DNA of 5,795 nucleotides from Thermoleophilaceae bacterium. GTDB taxonomy: Bacteria > Actinomycetota > Thermoleophilia > Solirubrobacterales > Thermoleophilaceae. The position numbers and the translations under genes are program-made. Below the pieces are notes generated by a model. That model was not told the DNA's origin. It ran no database searches and saw nothing but the letters and a program-made list of their open reading frames with translations. This document shows, piece after piece, positions 1 to 5,795 of this stretch (within the stretch, counting starts at the first letter, position 1; each line of letters opens with the position of its first letter). The stretch covers positions 1 through 5,795 of the forward strand of contig JACCYP010000238.1 of NCBI GenBank assembly GCA_013696425.1, in the 5' to 3' direction.

Positions 1-429
1 GATCACGATCGCGCCCGGCGCGTAGGCGAGCGCCGCGTGCTCACCGGCGAGCTTCGAGATCGCGTACACGCTCCGCGGCGCTGGAAGGTCATCCTCGCCG
101 TAGGGCTCGAGCCGGTCACCCTCGAACACGTAGTTGCTCGAGAAGTGCACGAACTTCGCGCCCCGCGCGGCGGAGGCCTTGGCGAGCGCGCGCACCGCGC
201 TCACGTTCACCTCGTAGGCCTTCTCCTCCTCCCCCTCCATCGCATCGACCACGTGGAAGGCGGCGCAGTTGATCACCGTCGCCGGCTCGTGCTCGGCGAA
301 CGCCGACTCGATGGCGGCGGCATCGGTGATGTCGAGGTCCGCGTGCGCGAGGGGCACTGCGGTGTCGCCGAGCAGCGCGGTGAGGTCGGAGCCGAGCTGG
401 CCCCGGCCTCCGGTGATGAGCACGCTCAC
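1..429 (-). CDS. RmlD-family sugar-nucleotide reductase (SDR), C-terminus beyond left edge
   Basis: The first 143 residues of a Rossmann-fold NAD(P)-dependent reductase like dTDP-4-dehydrorhamnose reductase, which performs the last step of dTDP-L-rhamnose synthesis in the cytoplasm. Visible are the nucleotide-binding glycine motif TGGRGQLG (residues 6-13), the family-typical DLDITD (31-36), NCAA (54-57), the strand FSSNYVFEG (96-104), and the catalytic pair in YAISK (Y122, K126) followed by LAGE. Family members usually have STDYVFDG where this one has SSNYVFEG, so the catalytic Thr is replaced by Ser and the next Asp by Asn. The start is GTG at 429-427, whose last two bases open the TGA stop of the upstream epimerase (GTGA overlap). 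No Shine-Dalgarno sequence is visible, so translation probably depends on coupling. A second GTG at 423-421 is possible. About half the protein, including most of the substrate-binding region, is missing, so the exact sugar substrate is open. Confidence 0.85.
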   Translation of the reverse strand, partial: MSVLITGGRGQLGSDLTALLGDTAVPLAHADLDITDAAAIESAFAEHEPATVINCAAFHVVDAMEGEEEKAYEVNVSAVRALAKASAARGAKFVHFSSNYVFEGDRLEPYGEDDLPAPRSVYAISKLAGEHAALAYAPGAIVI

Positions 430-1531
430 AGCGGTGCCGGGAACTTCTCGAACTGCGGCGTGAGGGCGTTCAGCATCTCGAGCCAGCGGATGTTGTAGCC
501 GCGCGGGTCCGCGAGCGCGGTGCGGTCGTTGGGGTCGATCTGCTCGAGCAGCTCGGAGATCGCCTGGACCACCGACCGGCGCGGCGTGAAGCCGACCGTC
601 TGGGAGAGCTTCACGTTCGAGCACTCGTAGTCGCGCACGAGCTTCGGCGCCTCGACCTCCTCGACCTCCACCTCGCGCCCGAGCAGGCGCACTGAGCCGG
701 CCACGAGCAGCGCAAGCTCGCGGATCTGGTAGTTCGAGTGCAGGACGTTGAACACCTCGCCGCACACCTGCTCGCGGGGGGCTTCCATCACGGCGATCAT
801 CGCGTCGGACACGTCGTTCACATCCACCAACGGCCGCCACATCCAGCCGCCGCCGTGGAGCACGAGCTTGCCGTTCAGCAGAGCGTCCTTCACGAAGGTG
901 TTCACCACGAGGTCGTAGCGCATGCGCGGCGACCAGCCGTACACGGTGCCGTTGCGCAGCGACACCGGGCAGAAGGAATCGCCCGCCAGCGAGAGCAGGT
1001 GCTGCTCGCCGTAGTGCTTGGAGGTGGCGTAGGCGCCGCGCGGCTCGATTGGGGCGGCTCGTCGTGCATGCCGGCCGGGAGGCCGTCATAGAGCGAGCAG
1101 GAGGAGGCGAACACGAAGCGGTCGATGCCGCGCGCGACGCAGGCGTCCGCCATGTTCTCGGTGGCCACCGCATTCATCTGCCAGTTGGCCTCGGGGCTGT
1201 ACTCCGCCGTCGGGTCGTTCGAGAGCCCGGAGAGGTTGATCACCGCGTCCACGTCCTCGAGCGCGGAGCCGGGGAAGTCGCGCACGTCGGCCTGGACGAG
1301 CTCGATCTCGTCGATCACGTGGCCGAGCACCTCCTCGCCCCAGTAGAGGCGGTCAAGCACACGAACCCTGTAGCCGCGGTCGAGCAGGCAGCGCGTGAGG
1401 ATGCAGCCGATGTAGCCGCCGCCGCCCGCGACCAGAACTCGCTGCCCAGGGTTCGGGGCGGCCTCGGGCAGGCCGTTGGAACGCGCGTCGCTGCCCGGGA
1501 TCGTGGTGGGGGGAGTGCCGGAGCCAGTCAT
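426..1531 (-). pseudogene. NAD-dependent nucleotide-sugar epimerase/dehydratase (extended SDR), interrupted by a frameshift
   Basis: One gene read in two frames. The first frame (1531 to about 1052) carries a 30-residue Pro/Gly-rich tail, the NAD-binding motif GGGGYIG (36-42), an acidic residue at the end of the second strand (D60, favouring NAD), ADVRD (81-85), NLSGLSNDP (99-107) and FASSCSLY (141-148), with S144 at the catalytic Ser position. The second frame (about 1052 to 426) carries PIEPRGAYATSK, which holds the catalytic Tyr (codon 1031-1029) and Lys (1019-1017), then SLRNGTVYGW and the C-terminal substrate domain. Both halves of the active site exist but are separated by a one-base shift at 1051-1054. 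Rejoined, the protein would be about 368 residues, near normal for the family once the tail is allowed for. ATG at 1531 is the only evident start and lacks a clear ribosome site. The gene lies 36 bases after the propeller gene and overlaps the RmlD-like gene. Such enzymes epimerise, dehydrate or reduce nucleotide-linked sugars; the substrate cannot be told. Whether the lesion is real or an assembly error is undecided. Confidence 0.85.
1051..1054 (-). other. Frameshift point in the epimerase gene (GGGG run)
   Basis: Upstream frame reads ...MHDEPP and then nonsense (QSSRAAP); the frame displaced by one base reads PIEPRGAYATSKHYGEQ, the expected continuation with the YxxxK motif. On the coding strand the junction is CCG CCC CAA TC. 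One extra C in the run of four restores the reading frame. Removal of two Cs would also restore it but is less simple. Confidence 0.85.
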
Positions 1532-1567
1532 CGAAGCGGCAAAGTTAGCCGACCTCGACCGCTGGTC

Positions 1568-3247
1568 CTACTTCGGTCCGAGGTAGCGCAGGTAGACCTG
1601 CTGCAGCGCGGGAATCGGCTCGGCCGCCGCGCGCGCCTTGGGGCCCGCGGAGCTTCGCGCCACGCGGGCGCTGACGCCGGGGACCGGCGGCAGTCCGACG
1701 GGCAGCGTTCCCGGCACGGTCAGCGACGGAATCAACCCGGGCGCCAGCAGTGACGGGTTCGAGACAAGCTCCGGCGCGACCATGCTCGCGAGCGGGATGT
1801 CGATGAGCGGATAGGCGGACTCGAACGGCACGTAGTTGCCGCGCGAGCTCGTGGCGGGAGCCTGCGACGCGCTCGGCAGGAGCCCGTTGGCGGAATCTCT
1901 CGACTCGAGCGAGACGTTGCCGGTGGGCGCGTTCCACAGGAACACGTCGCGCTGACCGTTCTGGTCCACGAGCGCATCCGGCCGCGGGCGCAGGTTCGTG
2001 GCGTCGGAGTCGAAAAGAACGAACTCACCGGCGCCGGAGATCGCAGGCCGGCTCGAGGGGCCGTTGCCGATCCCGGTGGCGGCGGAGCGCGACACCCACC
2101 GCTGTGCGACCCGCCGAGGCTTCAGGTCCGCTCGCGCGATGTCGGTCACGCCGTTCGCGTCCCCGGAGAGCAAATCGGTGGCATCGGTCTCGAAGGCCAC
2201 GAACCGGCCGCTGTCGGTTACCGACGGGCTGCGCGAGGGCCCGTTGCCCGCGCGGCCGCCCGGACTCGCTGAGACCAACCGGGTGTCGAAGTCCAGTGCC
2301 TGGGCGCCGCGCCCACTGCCGAGATGGACGAAGCGCCGCTCGAAGCTGCGCTGGTAGACGTCGCTGGCGCGGCTGCGGTCCCCCGGTGCCAGGTTCGTTG
2401 CCTCGGAGACGAACGCCACGGCCTTCCCGGCGGGGGCGAAGGTGGCGCCGTATGAGGCTCCGTTCGCCGCCTTCCCGAAGCGCGAAGCAGAAGCGAGGAA
2501 TGTCAGACCCGCGAAGCCGCGGTCGAGGCGCTGGCCTCCGAGCACACGGACGTACACCTGGCGGAGGCCGCCGCGCGGCTTGGTCGTCCGGGCCGTCTCC
2601 CAGCCGGGGGTCGCCGTCCGGCCAAGGGCCAGGTCGCCGCTGTCGGAAACGAAGGCGACGCGCTCGCAGGCGCCGTCGATGGCCACCTCTGTCGTGTTGC
2701 CTCGCGACTGGCGGCCGCGTGCGTCCACCGAGACGCGGGTCAGCCGCCCGGTCCGCAGATCCTTCACGAAGGCATCCGGCTTCCCGTTGGTGTCGCCCCG
2801 AACGAGATTCGAGGCCGCCGAAACGAAGGCCACGCAGTGGGGCTCGTGCTTCGAGTCGCCGTCGAGGGCGGCCGCGAAGGAGGGTCCGTTCGCCGGCGCT
2901 CCCCCGATCCCACTGGAGACGAGCTCGGTCTGGCCCCGCCGCCACGGCGTGCCGTGGCCGGCCGTGTCCCCTTCGCGGCGCACGACGAACACGTCTGTCC
3001 CCGCGTTGCTATCGCCCGCAACGATGTCGCTCGCATCCGACTCGTACGCGATCAGGCGGGCCGTCCGCTGGTCGTGGGAGACGGCGGCGTTGCGGGAGGG
3101 GCCGTTCGGAAACCCGCCGCTGAACGACCGCGAAAGCAGGTTGGTACTGCGATCCGATTCCCCCTCTTGCGCCCCGGCGAGCGCCGGGAGTCCAAGCAGG
3201 ACGGAAGAACAGAGACCGATGAGCGCGAGGATCCTCACGCCAGACAT
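1568..3247 (-). CDS. Exported WD40-like (PD40/TolB-type) beta-propeller protein
   Basis: 559 residues. An N-terminal signal peptide is visible: Arg at 5, a hydrophobic core at about 6-20, and an AxA cleavage motif, probably A26|Q27. C13 does not sit in a lipobox, so a soluble secreted or periplasm-like location is inferred. The mature part has about seven imperfect repeats of 60-79 residues, each starting near NGPS (48, 120, 183 weak, 262, 335, 395, 454) and running into patterns such as RFVAFETDATDLLSGDANG and a closing D-V/I-F/A strand. This is the style of PD40 repeats found in TolB-type propellers. A Pro/Ala-rich stretch (about 484-548) separates the seventh repeat from a final strand QQVYLRYL (549-556) that resembles QVYVRVL at 230-236. 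It lacks the rest of a Tol system nearby, so it should not be called TolB. Function and ligand are unknown. Start: ATG at 3247, the only one placed directly before the signal peptide; no good ribosome site. The frame stays open upstream for about 350 codons, but only as a shadow of the opposite gene. Confidence 0.85.
   Translation of the reverse strand: MSGVRILALIGLCSSVLLGLPALAGAQEGESDRSTNLLSRSFSGGFPNGPSRNAAVSHDQRTARLIAYESDASDIVAGDSNAGTDVFVVRREGDTAGHGTPWRRGQTELVSSGIGGAPANGPSFAAALDGDSKHEPHCVAFVSAASNLVRGDTNGKPDAFVKDLRTGRLTRVSVDARGRQSRGNTTEVAIDGACERVAFVSDSGDLALGRTATPGWETARTTKPRGGLRQVYVRVLGGQRLDRGFAGLTFLASASRFGKAANGASYGATFAPAGKAVAFVSEATNLAPGDRSRASDVYQRSFERRFVHLGSGRGAQALDFDTRLVSASPGGRAGNGPSRSPSVTDSGRFVAFETDATDLLSGDANGVTDIARADLKPRRVAQRWVSRSAATGIGNGPSSRPAISGAGEFVLFDSDATNLRPRPDALVDQNGQRDVFLWNAPTGNVSLESRDSANGLLPSASQAPATSSRGNYVPFESAYPLIDIPLASMVAPELVSNPSLLAPGLIPSLTVPGTLPVGLPPVPGVSARVARSSAGPKARAAAEPIPALQQVYLRYLGPK
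1805..3106 (-). repeat. Seven imperfect PD40-like propeller repeats within the exported protein
   Basis: Repeat units begin at residues 48, 120, 183, 262, 335, 395 and 454. The most regular ones are units 1, 2, 5 and 6, with N-G-P-S, then V-A-F-x-S/T-D/A-A-T/S-x-L, then G-D-x-N-G-x-x-D. Unit 3 has lost most of the GD-N-G loop and carries a longer insert (about 207-228). Unit 7 retains only NG and YVPFES. Divergence between units argues for an old duplication, not recent tandem copying. Confidence 0.7.
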
Positions 3248-3295
3248 ATCGGCGGGACCGGCCGGCCCTTTAGGGGCTAGTGTCCCCGCCGCGCA
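3248..3295. promoter_or_regulatory. 48-base divergent intergenic region between the propeller and manB genes
   Basis: Both genes must be transcribed outward from this short gap, or from promoters lying inside the opposing gene. It contains the palindromic run CCGGCCGG/GGCCGGCC (3258-3267), the short dyad CCCT-TT-AGGG (3266-3275), and GGGG...CCCC arms (3273-3276, 3284-3287). TAGTGT (3278-3283) fits a TANNNT -10 element on the plus strand and would start manB mRNA only a few bases before its ATG, giving a nearly leaderless transcript. That agrees with the lack of a Shine-Dalgarno sequence before manB. No convincing -35 is visible, so promoter placement is tentative. Confidence 0.4.
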
Positions 3296-4669
3296 ATGGC
3301 GATCGATCCAGGCATCTTCAAGGCATACGACGTCCGCGGCCTCTACGGCGAGCAGATCGACGCCGGGGCGGCACGCCGCATCGGCCACGCCTTCGCGGAG
3401 GTGATCGGCGAGCTCGAGGGCAAGCCCGCGCACGAGCTGCGCCTCGGCCTCGGCCGGGACATGCGCCTCACCGCACCCGAGCTCGCCGCCAAGTACGCCG
3501 AGGGCATGCAGGACGCCGGCGCCGACGTGATCGACGTCGGCCAGGTCGGCACCGAGATGCTCTATTTCGCCGTCGGGTCGCGCGATCTCGACGGCGGGCT
3601 CATGTGCACCGCCTCGCACAACCCGAAGGCCTACACCGGCGCGAAGATGGTCAAGCGCGGGGCCATCGCCCTCTCCGGCGACGCCGGCATCGGCGACGTG
3701 CGCGACAAGGCCCTCGCGCCCGGCCCCGGCCCCCAGGCCGACCCGCTCGGCACGCACGAGCACCTCGACATCGCCGAGGAGTTCCGCGCGGCGGCGCTCG
3801 CCTTCGTCGATCCCGGGGCGATCACCAAGCGCAAGGTCGTGCTCGACGGCGGCAACGGCATGGCGGGGCCGATGGTGGGCCCGATCCTCGACACCCTGCC
3901 GATCGAGCAGGTGGCCACCTACTGGACCCCGGACGGGAACTTCCCCGACCACGAGCCCAATCCGCTTCTGCCCGAGAACCGCACCTTCATCATCAAGAAG
4001 GTGCTCTCCGAGGGCGCCGAGCTCGGCATCGCGTGGGACGGCGACGCCGACCGCTGCTTCTTCATCGACGACACCGGCGAGTTCGTGGACGGCGACTTCC
4101 TCACCGCGCTTATGGCCGAGGCCGTGCTCGAGAAGGAGCCCGGCGCGAGCATCCTCTACGACGTCCGCGCCTCCCGCGCGGTGCCGGACATCGTGGCTGC
4201 GGCCGGCGGCACGGCGCACGTGAACCGCGTCGGCCACGCGTTCTTCAAGACGCGGATGCGCGAGGAGGGCGCTGCCTACGGCGGCGAGGTCTCCGGCCAC
4301 TACTACTTCCGCGACTTCTACTGCGCCGACTCCGGCACGATCCCCGCGCTGCTGATCCTCGAGCTGCTCTCGAAGAAGGGCAAGCGCCTCTCCGAGCTGC
4401 TCGCCCCGCTGCGGGCGAAGTACTTCATCTCAGGCGAGATCAACTCCGAGGTCGTCGACCAGGAGGCCAAGATGAAGGAGATCGAGGCGGCCTACTCCGA
4501 CGGAGGGATCTCGTGGCTCGACGGGGTCTCGATCGACTACGAGGACTGGCACATGAACGTGCGCCCCTCGAACACCGAGCCCCTGTTGCGGCTCAACCTG
4601 GAGTCGCTCGTCTCGGCCGAGGACATGGAGCGCCGGCGGGACGAAGTGCTCGCGCTGATCCGCGCTTGA
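3296..4669 (+). CDS. manB: Phosphomannomutase/phosphoglucomutase
   Basis: A complete 457-residue alpha-D-phosphohexomutase. It interconverts mannose-6-phosphate and mannose-1-phosphate (and often the glucose pair) in the cytoplasm, supplying GDP-mannose or NDP-glucose synthesis. All four signature parts are present and in order: substrate entry IFKAYDVRGLYGE (7-19), the phosphoserine loop TASHNP (105-110, phosphorylated S107), the magnesium loop DGDADR (248-253, D248/D250/D252), the sugar-recognition loop GEVSGHYYF (330-338), and the phosphate-binding loop RPSNTEPLLRL (423-433). Length and the FRDFYCADSG segment are as in actinobacterial ManB. ATG at 3296 is the only start matching the family N-terminus; no Shine-Dalgarno is visible and the mRNA may be nearly leaderless. 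It is divergent from the propeller gene, and its TGA overlaps the TTG start of the next gene, so the two are likely co-transcribed. Mannose versus glucose preference cannot be read from sequence, so the manB symbol is by similarity. Confidence 0.95.
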   Translation: MAIDPGIFKAYDVRGLYGEQIDAGAARRIGHAFAEVIGELEGKPAHELRLGLGRDMRLTAPELAAKYAEGMQDAGADVIDVGQVGTEMLYFAVGSRDLDGGLMCTASHNPKAYTGAKMVKRGAIALSGDAGIGDVRDKALAPGPGPQADPLGTHEHLDIAEEFRAAALAFVDPGAITKRKVVLDGGNGMAGPMVGPILDTLPIEQVATYWTPDGNFPDHEPNPLLPENRTFIIKKVLSEGAELGIAWDGDADRCFFIDDTGEFVDGDFLTALMAEAVLEKEPGASILYDVRASRAVPDIVAAAGGTAHVNRVGHAFFKTRMREEGAAYGGEVSGHYYFRDFYCADSGTIPALLILELLSKKGKRLSELLAPLRAKYFISGEINSEVVDQEAKMKEIEAAYSDGGISWLDGVSIDYEDWHMNVRPSNTEPLLRLNLESLVSAEDMERRRDEVLALIRA

Positions 4670-5646
4670 GCTTCGACGACGCGGCAGCGGCCGGCATCCA
4701 CCGGCTCTCGATCCCGACGCCGTTCGCCGTCGGGCGGGTGAACACCTACCTGATCGAGGACTCGCCGCTGACGCTGGTCGACTCGGGGCCGAACTCCGGC
4801 AAGGCGCTCGACGAGCTCCAGCGCGGCCTCGCCGGGCTCGGCCACGCCATCGAGGACATCGAGCTCATCCTCGTGACCCACCAGCACATCGACCACATCG
4901 GGCTGGTGGACATCGTCGCCTCGCACTCCGGCGCCGAGGTGGCGGCCATCGAGGCCGCGGTGCCGTTCATCTCCCGCTACAGCGACGCCGCCGCGGAGGA
5001 CGATGCGTTCGCGGCCTCGATCATGCTGCGCAACGGCATCCCCGAGGACATCGTGCGCGCGCTGGAGTCGGTCTCGCGCGCGTTCCGCGGCTGGGGCGCC
5101 CGTGTGGAGGTCGACCGCGTGCTGCGCGAGGGCGACGTGATCGACTTCGGCAACCGCAAGCTCGAGGTCGGCTTCCGTCCCGGCCACTCGCCCTCGGACA
5201 CGGTCTTCCTCGACTCCGAGCGCAGGATGCTGCTCGCGGCCGACCACCTGATCAAGCACATCTCCTCGAACCCGTTGATCACGCGCATGCCGGGGTCGCA
5301 GGAGCGGCCGCAATCGCTCGTGATGTACCTCGAGTCGCTGCGCCGCACGCGGGAGATGGATCTCGACCTCGTGCTTCCCGGTCACGGGGACCCGATCACC
5401 GACCACCGCGAGTTGATCGACCAGCGCTTCACGATGCACGAGCGCCGTGCAGCGAAGATCCACGCGCTGATTTCCGATCGCCCGCGCACCGCATACGAGA
5501 TCGCGCAGGCGCTGTGGGGCAACATCTCCGTGACCCAGGCCTACTTGACGCTCTCCGAGGTGGTCGGCCACACCGACCTGCTGCTCAACGACGGGCGCGC
5601 CGTGGAGCGTGAGGAAGACGGAGTGATTCGGTTCGAAGCGGCCTGA
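4666..5646 (+). CDS. MBL-fold metallo-hydrolase with C-terminal winged-helix region
   Basis: 326 residues from TTG at 4666, which overlaps the mutase stop as TTGA. This start is chosen because the beta strands VNTYLIED (25-32) and LTLVDSG (35-41), which open the MBL fold, lie soon after it, no ATG occurs before them, and the overlap suits translational coupling. No Shine-Dalgarno is visible. Metal ligands are complete: THQHIDH (71-77; H72, H74, D76, H77), GHS (H174), AADH (D193) and LPGHGDP (H240), predicting a two-metal, probably zinc, hydrolase. The C-terminal part (about 256-326: HERRAAKIHALI, RTAYEIAQALWG, then a helix and YLTLSEVVGHTDLL) matches the small helical/winged region seen in LACTB2-like and glyoxalase-II-related MBL proteins. 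Members act on thioesters, nucleic acids, lactones and other esters; the substrate here is unknown. An insert with F101-R131 lies between the second and third ligand motifs and is likely the substrate-pocket lid. Not likely an antibiotic resistance enzyme. Confidence 0.9.
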   Translation: MSFDDAAAAGIHRLSIPTPFAVGRVNTYLIEDSPLTLVDSGPNSGKALDELQRGLAGLGHAIEDIELILVTHQHIDHIGLVDIVASHSGAEVAAIEAAVPFISRYSDAAAEDDAFAASIMLRNGIPEDIVRALESVSRAFRGWGARVEVDRVLREGDVIDFGNRKLEVGFRPGHSPSDTVFLDSERRMLLAADHLIKHISSNPLITRMPGSQERPQSLVMYLESLRRTREMDLDLVLPGHGDPITDHRELIDQRFTMHERRAAKIHALISDRPRTAYEIAQALWGNISVTQAYLTLSEVVGHTDLLLNDGRAVEREEDGVIRFEAA

Positions 5647-5681
5647 GCCGCGTCCGGCTCCGGATCTAGGTGACCCGCCTC

Positions 5682-5699
5682 AACACCTTCCGAACACCT
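5682..5699. repeat. Direct repeat AACACCT, 11-base period
   Basis: AACACCT occurs at 5682-5688 and 5693-5699, separated by TTCCG-like spacer bases, so the two copies are one helical turn apart and could be contacted on one face by a DNA-binding protein. The second copy also begins CGAACACCTGAATAGG (5691-5706), which is partly repeated as CGAACACAGATAGG at 5738-5751. Confidence 0.5.
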
Positions 5700-5705
5700 G
5701 AATAG

Positions 5706-5764
5706 GCATCCGGGCTACTCCCGAAGCTGTGGTTTCGCGAACACAGATAGGAGAGCCCGGATGC
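5706..5764 (+). repeat. Exact 11-base inverted repeat enclosing the ribosome site and covering the start codon
   Basis: GCATCCGGGCT (5706-5716) is the exact reverse complement of AGCCCGGATGC (5754-5764), with a 37-base loop. As RNA, the right arm contains the AUG of the next gene (5761-5763), and the loop holds its Shine-Dalgarno. Inside the loop a second hairpin can form, CTGT-G-GTT (5727-5734) with AACACAG (5740-5746), with one bulged G at 5731 and loop TCGCG. A competing small hairpin CGGG/CCCG (5711-5714, 5720-5723) would break the outer stem. The repeats are plain in the sequence; a role in translation control is inference. A protein-binding dyad in DNA is the alternative. Confidence 0.7.
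5749..5753 (+). promoter_or_regulatory. Shine-Dalgarno AGGAG
   Basis: AGGAG ends seven bases before ATG at 5761, a near-ideal spacing. It decides the start of the right-edge gene and contrasts with the other genes here, none of which shows such a site. Confidence 0.8.
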
Positions 5765-5795
5765 ATGACAAGCGTAGGTGGCTGCCCAGCTGGCA
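5761..5795 (+). CDS. Start of an unidentified gene, cut by the right edge
   Basis: Only 11 codons are visible, reading MHDKRRWLPSW, from ATG at 5761 after a well-placed AGGAG. The basic cluster K-R-R followed by W-L could be the n-region of a signal peptide or a membrane anchor, but too little is present to tell. The start codon lies inside the right arm of the 11-base inverted repeat. No family can be assigned. Confidence 0.6.
   Translation, partial: MHDKRRWLPSW

Larger units (their letters stand above)
5647..5760 (+). promoter_or_regulatory. Leader and intergenic region before the right-edge gene
   Basis: 114 bases with no gene. It holds the short arms TCCGG/CCGGA (5653-5657, 5660-5664), too small and without a T run to be a convincing terminator, then direct repeats, an inverted repeat and a strong Shine-Dalgarno, each listed separately. 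No good -35/-10 pair was recognised, but a promoter for the right-edge gene should lie here unless it is read through from the MBL gene. Confidence 0.45.

Noticed and set aside
1045..1060. Programmed ribosomal frameshifting in the epimerase gene
   Set aside because: Rejoining needs a -1 shift, but CCG CCC CAA does not give a standard -1 slippery heptamer, and I see no strong downstream hairpin or internal Shine-Dalgarno. Error or mutation is simpler.
2025..3123. Long open frames on both strands overlapping the propeller gene
   Set aside because: They are Arg/Pro-rich and lack any repeat regularity; the propeller frame shows seven aligned repeats and a signal peptide.
3190..3247. Lipoprotein signal on the propeller protein
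   Set aside because: The only early Cys (C13) is preceded by I-G-L and lies inside the hydrophobic core, which does not fit a lipobox; AxA cleavage at A26 fits better.
3248..4300. Minus-strand open frame continuing about 350 codons upstream of the propeller gene, opposite manB
   Set aside because: Its translation is rich in Ala, Gly, Arg, His and Val with no domain signal, and it mirrors the manB codons; the signal peptide marks the true start at 3247.
3280..4665. Plus-strand open frame running into the MBL gene from 3280
   Set aside because: It reads Arg/Ala-rich nonsense across manB, which has all its catalytic motifs in another frame. It is a high-GC shadow, not an MBL fusion.
4537..5571. 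Long minus-strand frame opposite the MBL gene
   Set aside because: It is His/Val/Arg-rich with no motifs, while the plus strand carries a complete metal-binding set.
5653..5664. Intrinsic terminator after the MBL gene
   Set aside because: The TCCGG/CCGGA arms leave only a two-base loop and there is no T run.
1..5795. CRISPR array, insertion sequence, tRNA or rRNA gene
   Set aside because: No regular spaced repeats, transposase-like protein, terminal repeats, or cloverleaf/rRNA-like sequence were recognised; the base composition looks even throughout.

Overview
This is a high-GC chromosomal window with dense coding and a strong preference for G or C at third codon positions. GTG and TTG starts, weak Shine-Dalgarno sequences and stop/start overlaps suggest a high-GC actinobacterium. 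The phosphohexomutase most resembles actinobacterial ManB, and the secreted propeller protein has repeats of a kind common in Thermoleophilia (Solirubrobacter-like soil bacteria). The lineage is an inference from protein style, since there is no rRNA or other marker here.

The left half (1-3247) lies on the minus strand, read right to left. First comes an exported 559-residue beta-propeller protein of the WD40-like/TolB-type PD40 class (3247-1568). After 36 bases comes an extended-SDR nucleotide-sugar epimerase/dehydratase (1531-426), broken in this sequence by a one-base shift at a GGGG run (1051-1054). Its stop overlaps the GTG start of an RmlD-type dTDP-4-dehydrorhamnose reductase homologue (429 to beyond the left edge). 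The right half (3296-5646) lies on the plus strand: a complete phosphomannomutase/phosphoglucomutase (ManB-like), then a metallo-beta-lactamase-fold hydrolase with a C-terminal winged-helix region, whose TTG start overlaps the mutase stop. Only 48 bases separate the two divergent sets. At the right edge a short leader with repeats and dyad symmetry precedes the first 11 codons of another plus-strand gene.

A shared theme is activated-sugar metabolism. The mutase supplies hexose-1-phosphate for nucleotide-sugar synthesis, and the two SDR proteins are of types that modify nucleotide-linked sugars for glycans. The propeller and MBL proteins have no assigned role in this. I found no CRISPR array, mobile element, RNA gene or clear new multi-gene system. 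The most unusual piece is the leader at 5682-5764, where an exact 11-base inverted repeat covers the start codon of the right-edge gene and the only strong Shine-Dalgarno sequence noticed in the window lies in its loop. The second item to check is the epimerase frameshift, which could be a sequencing error or a real lesion.
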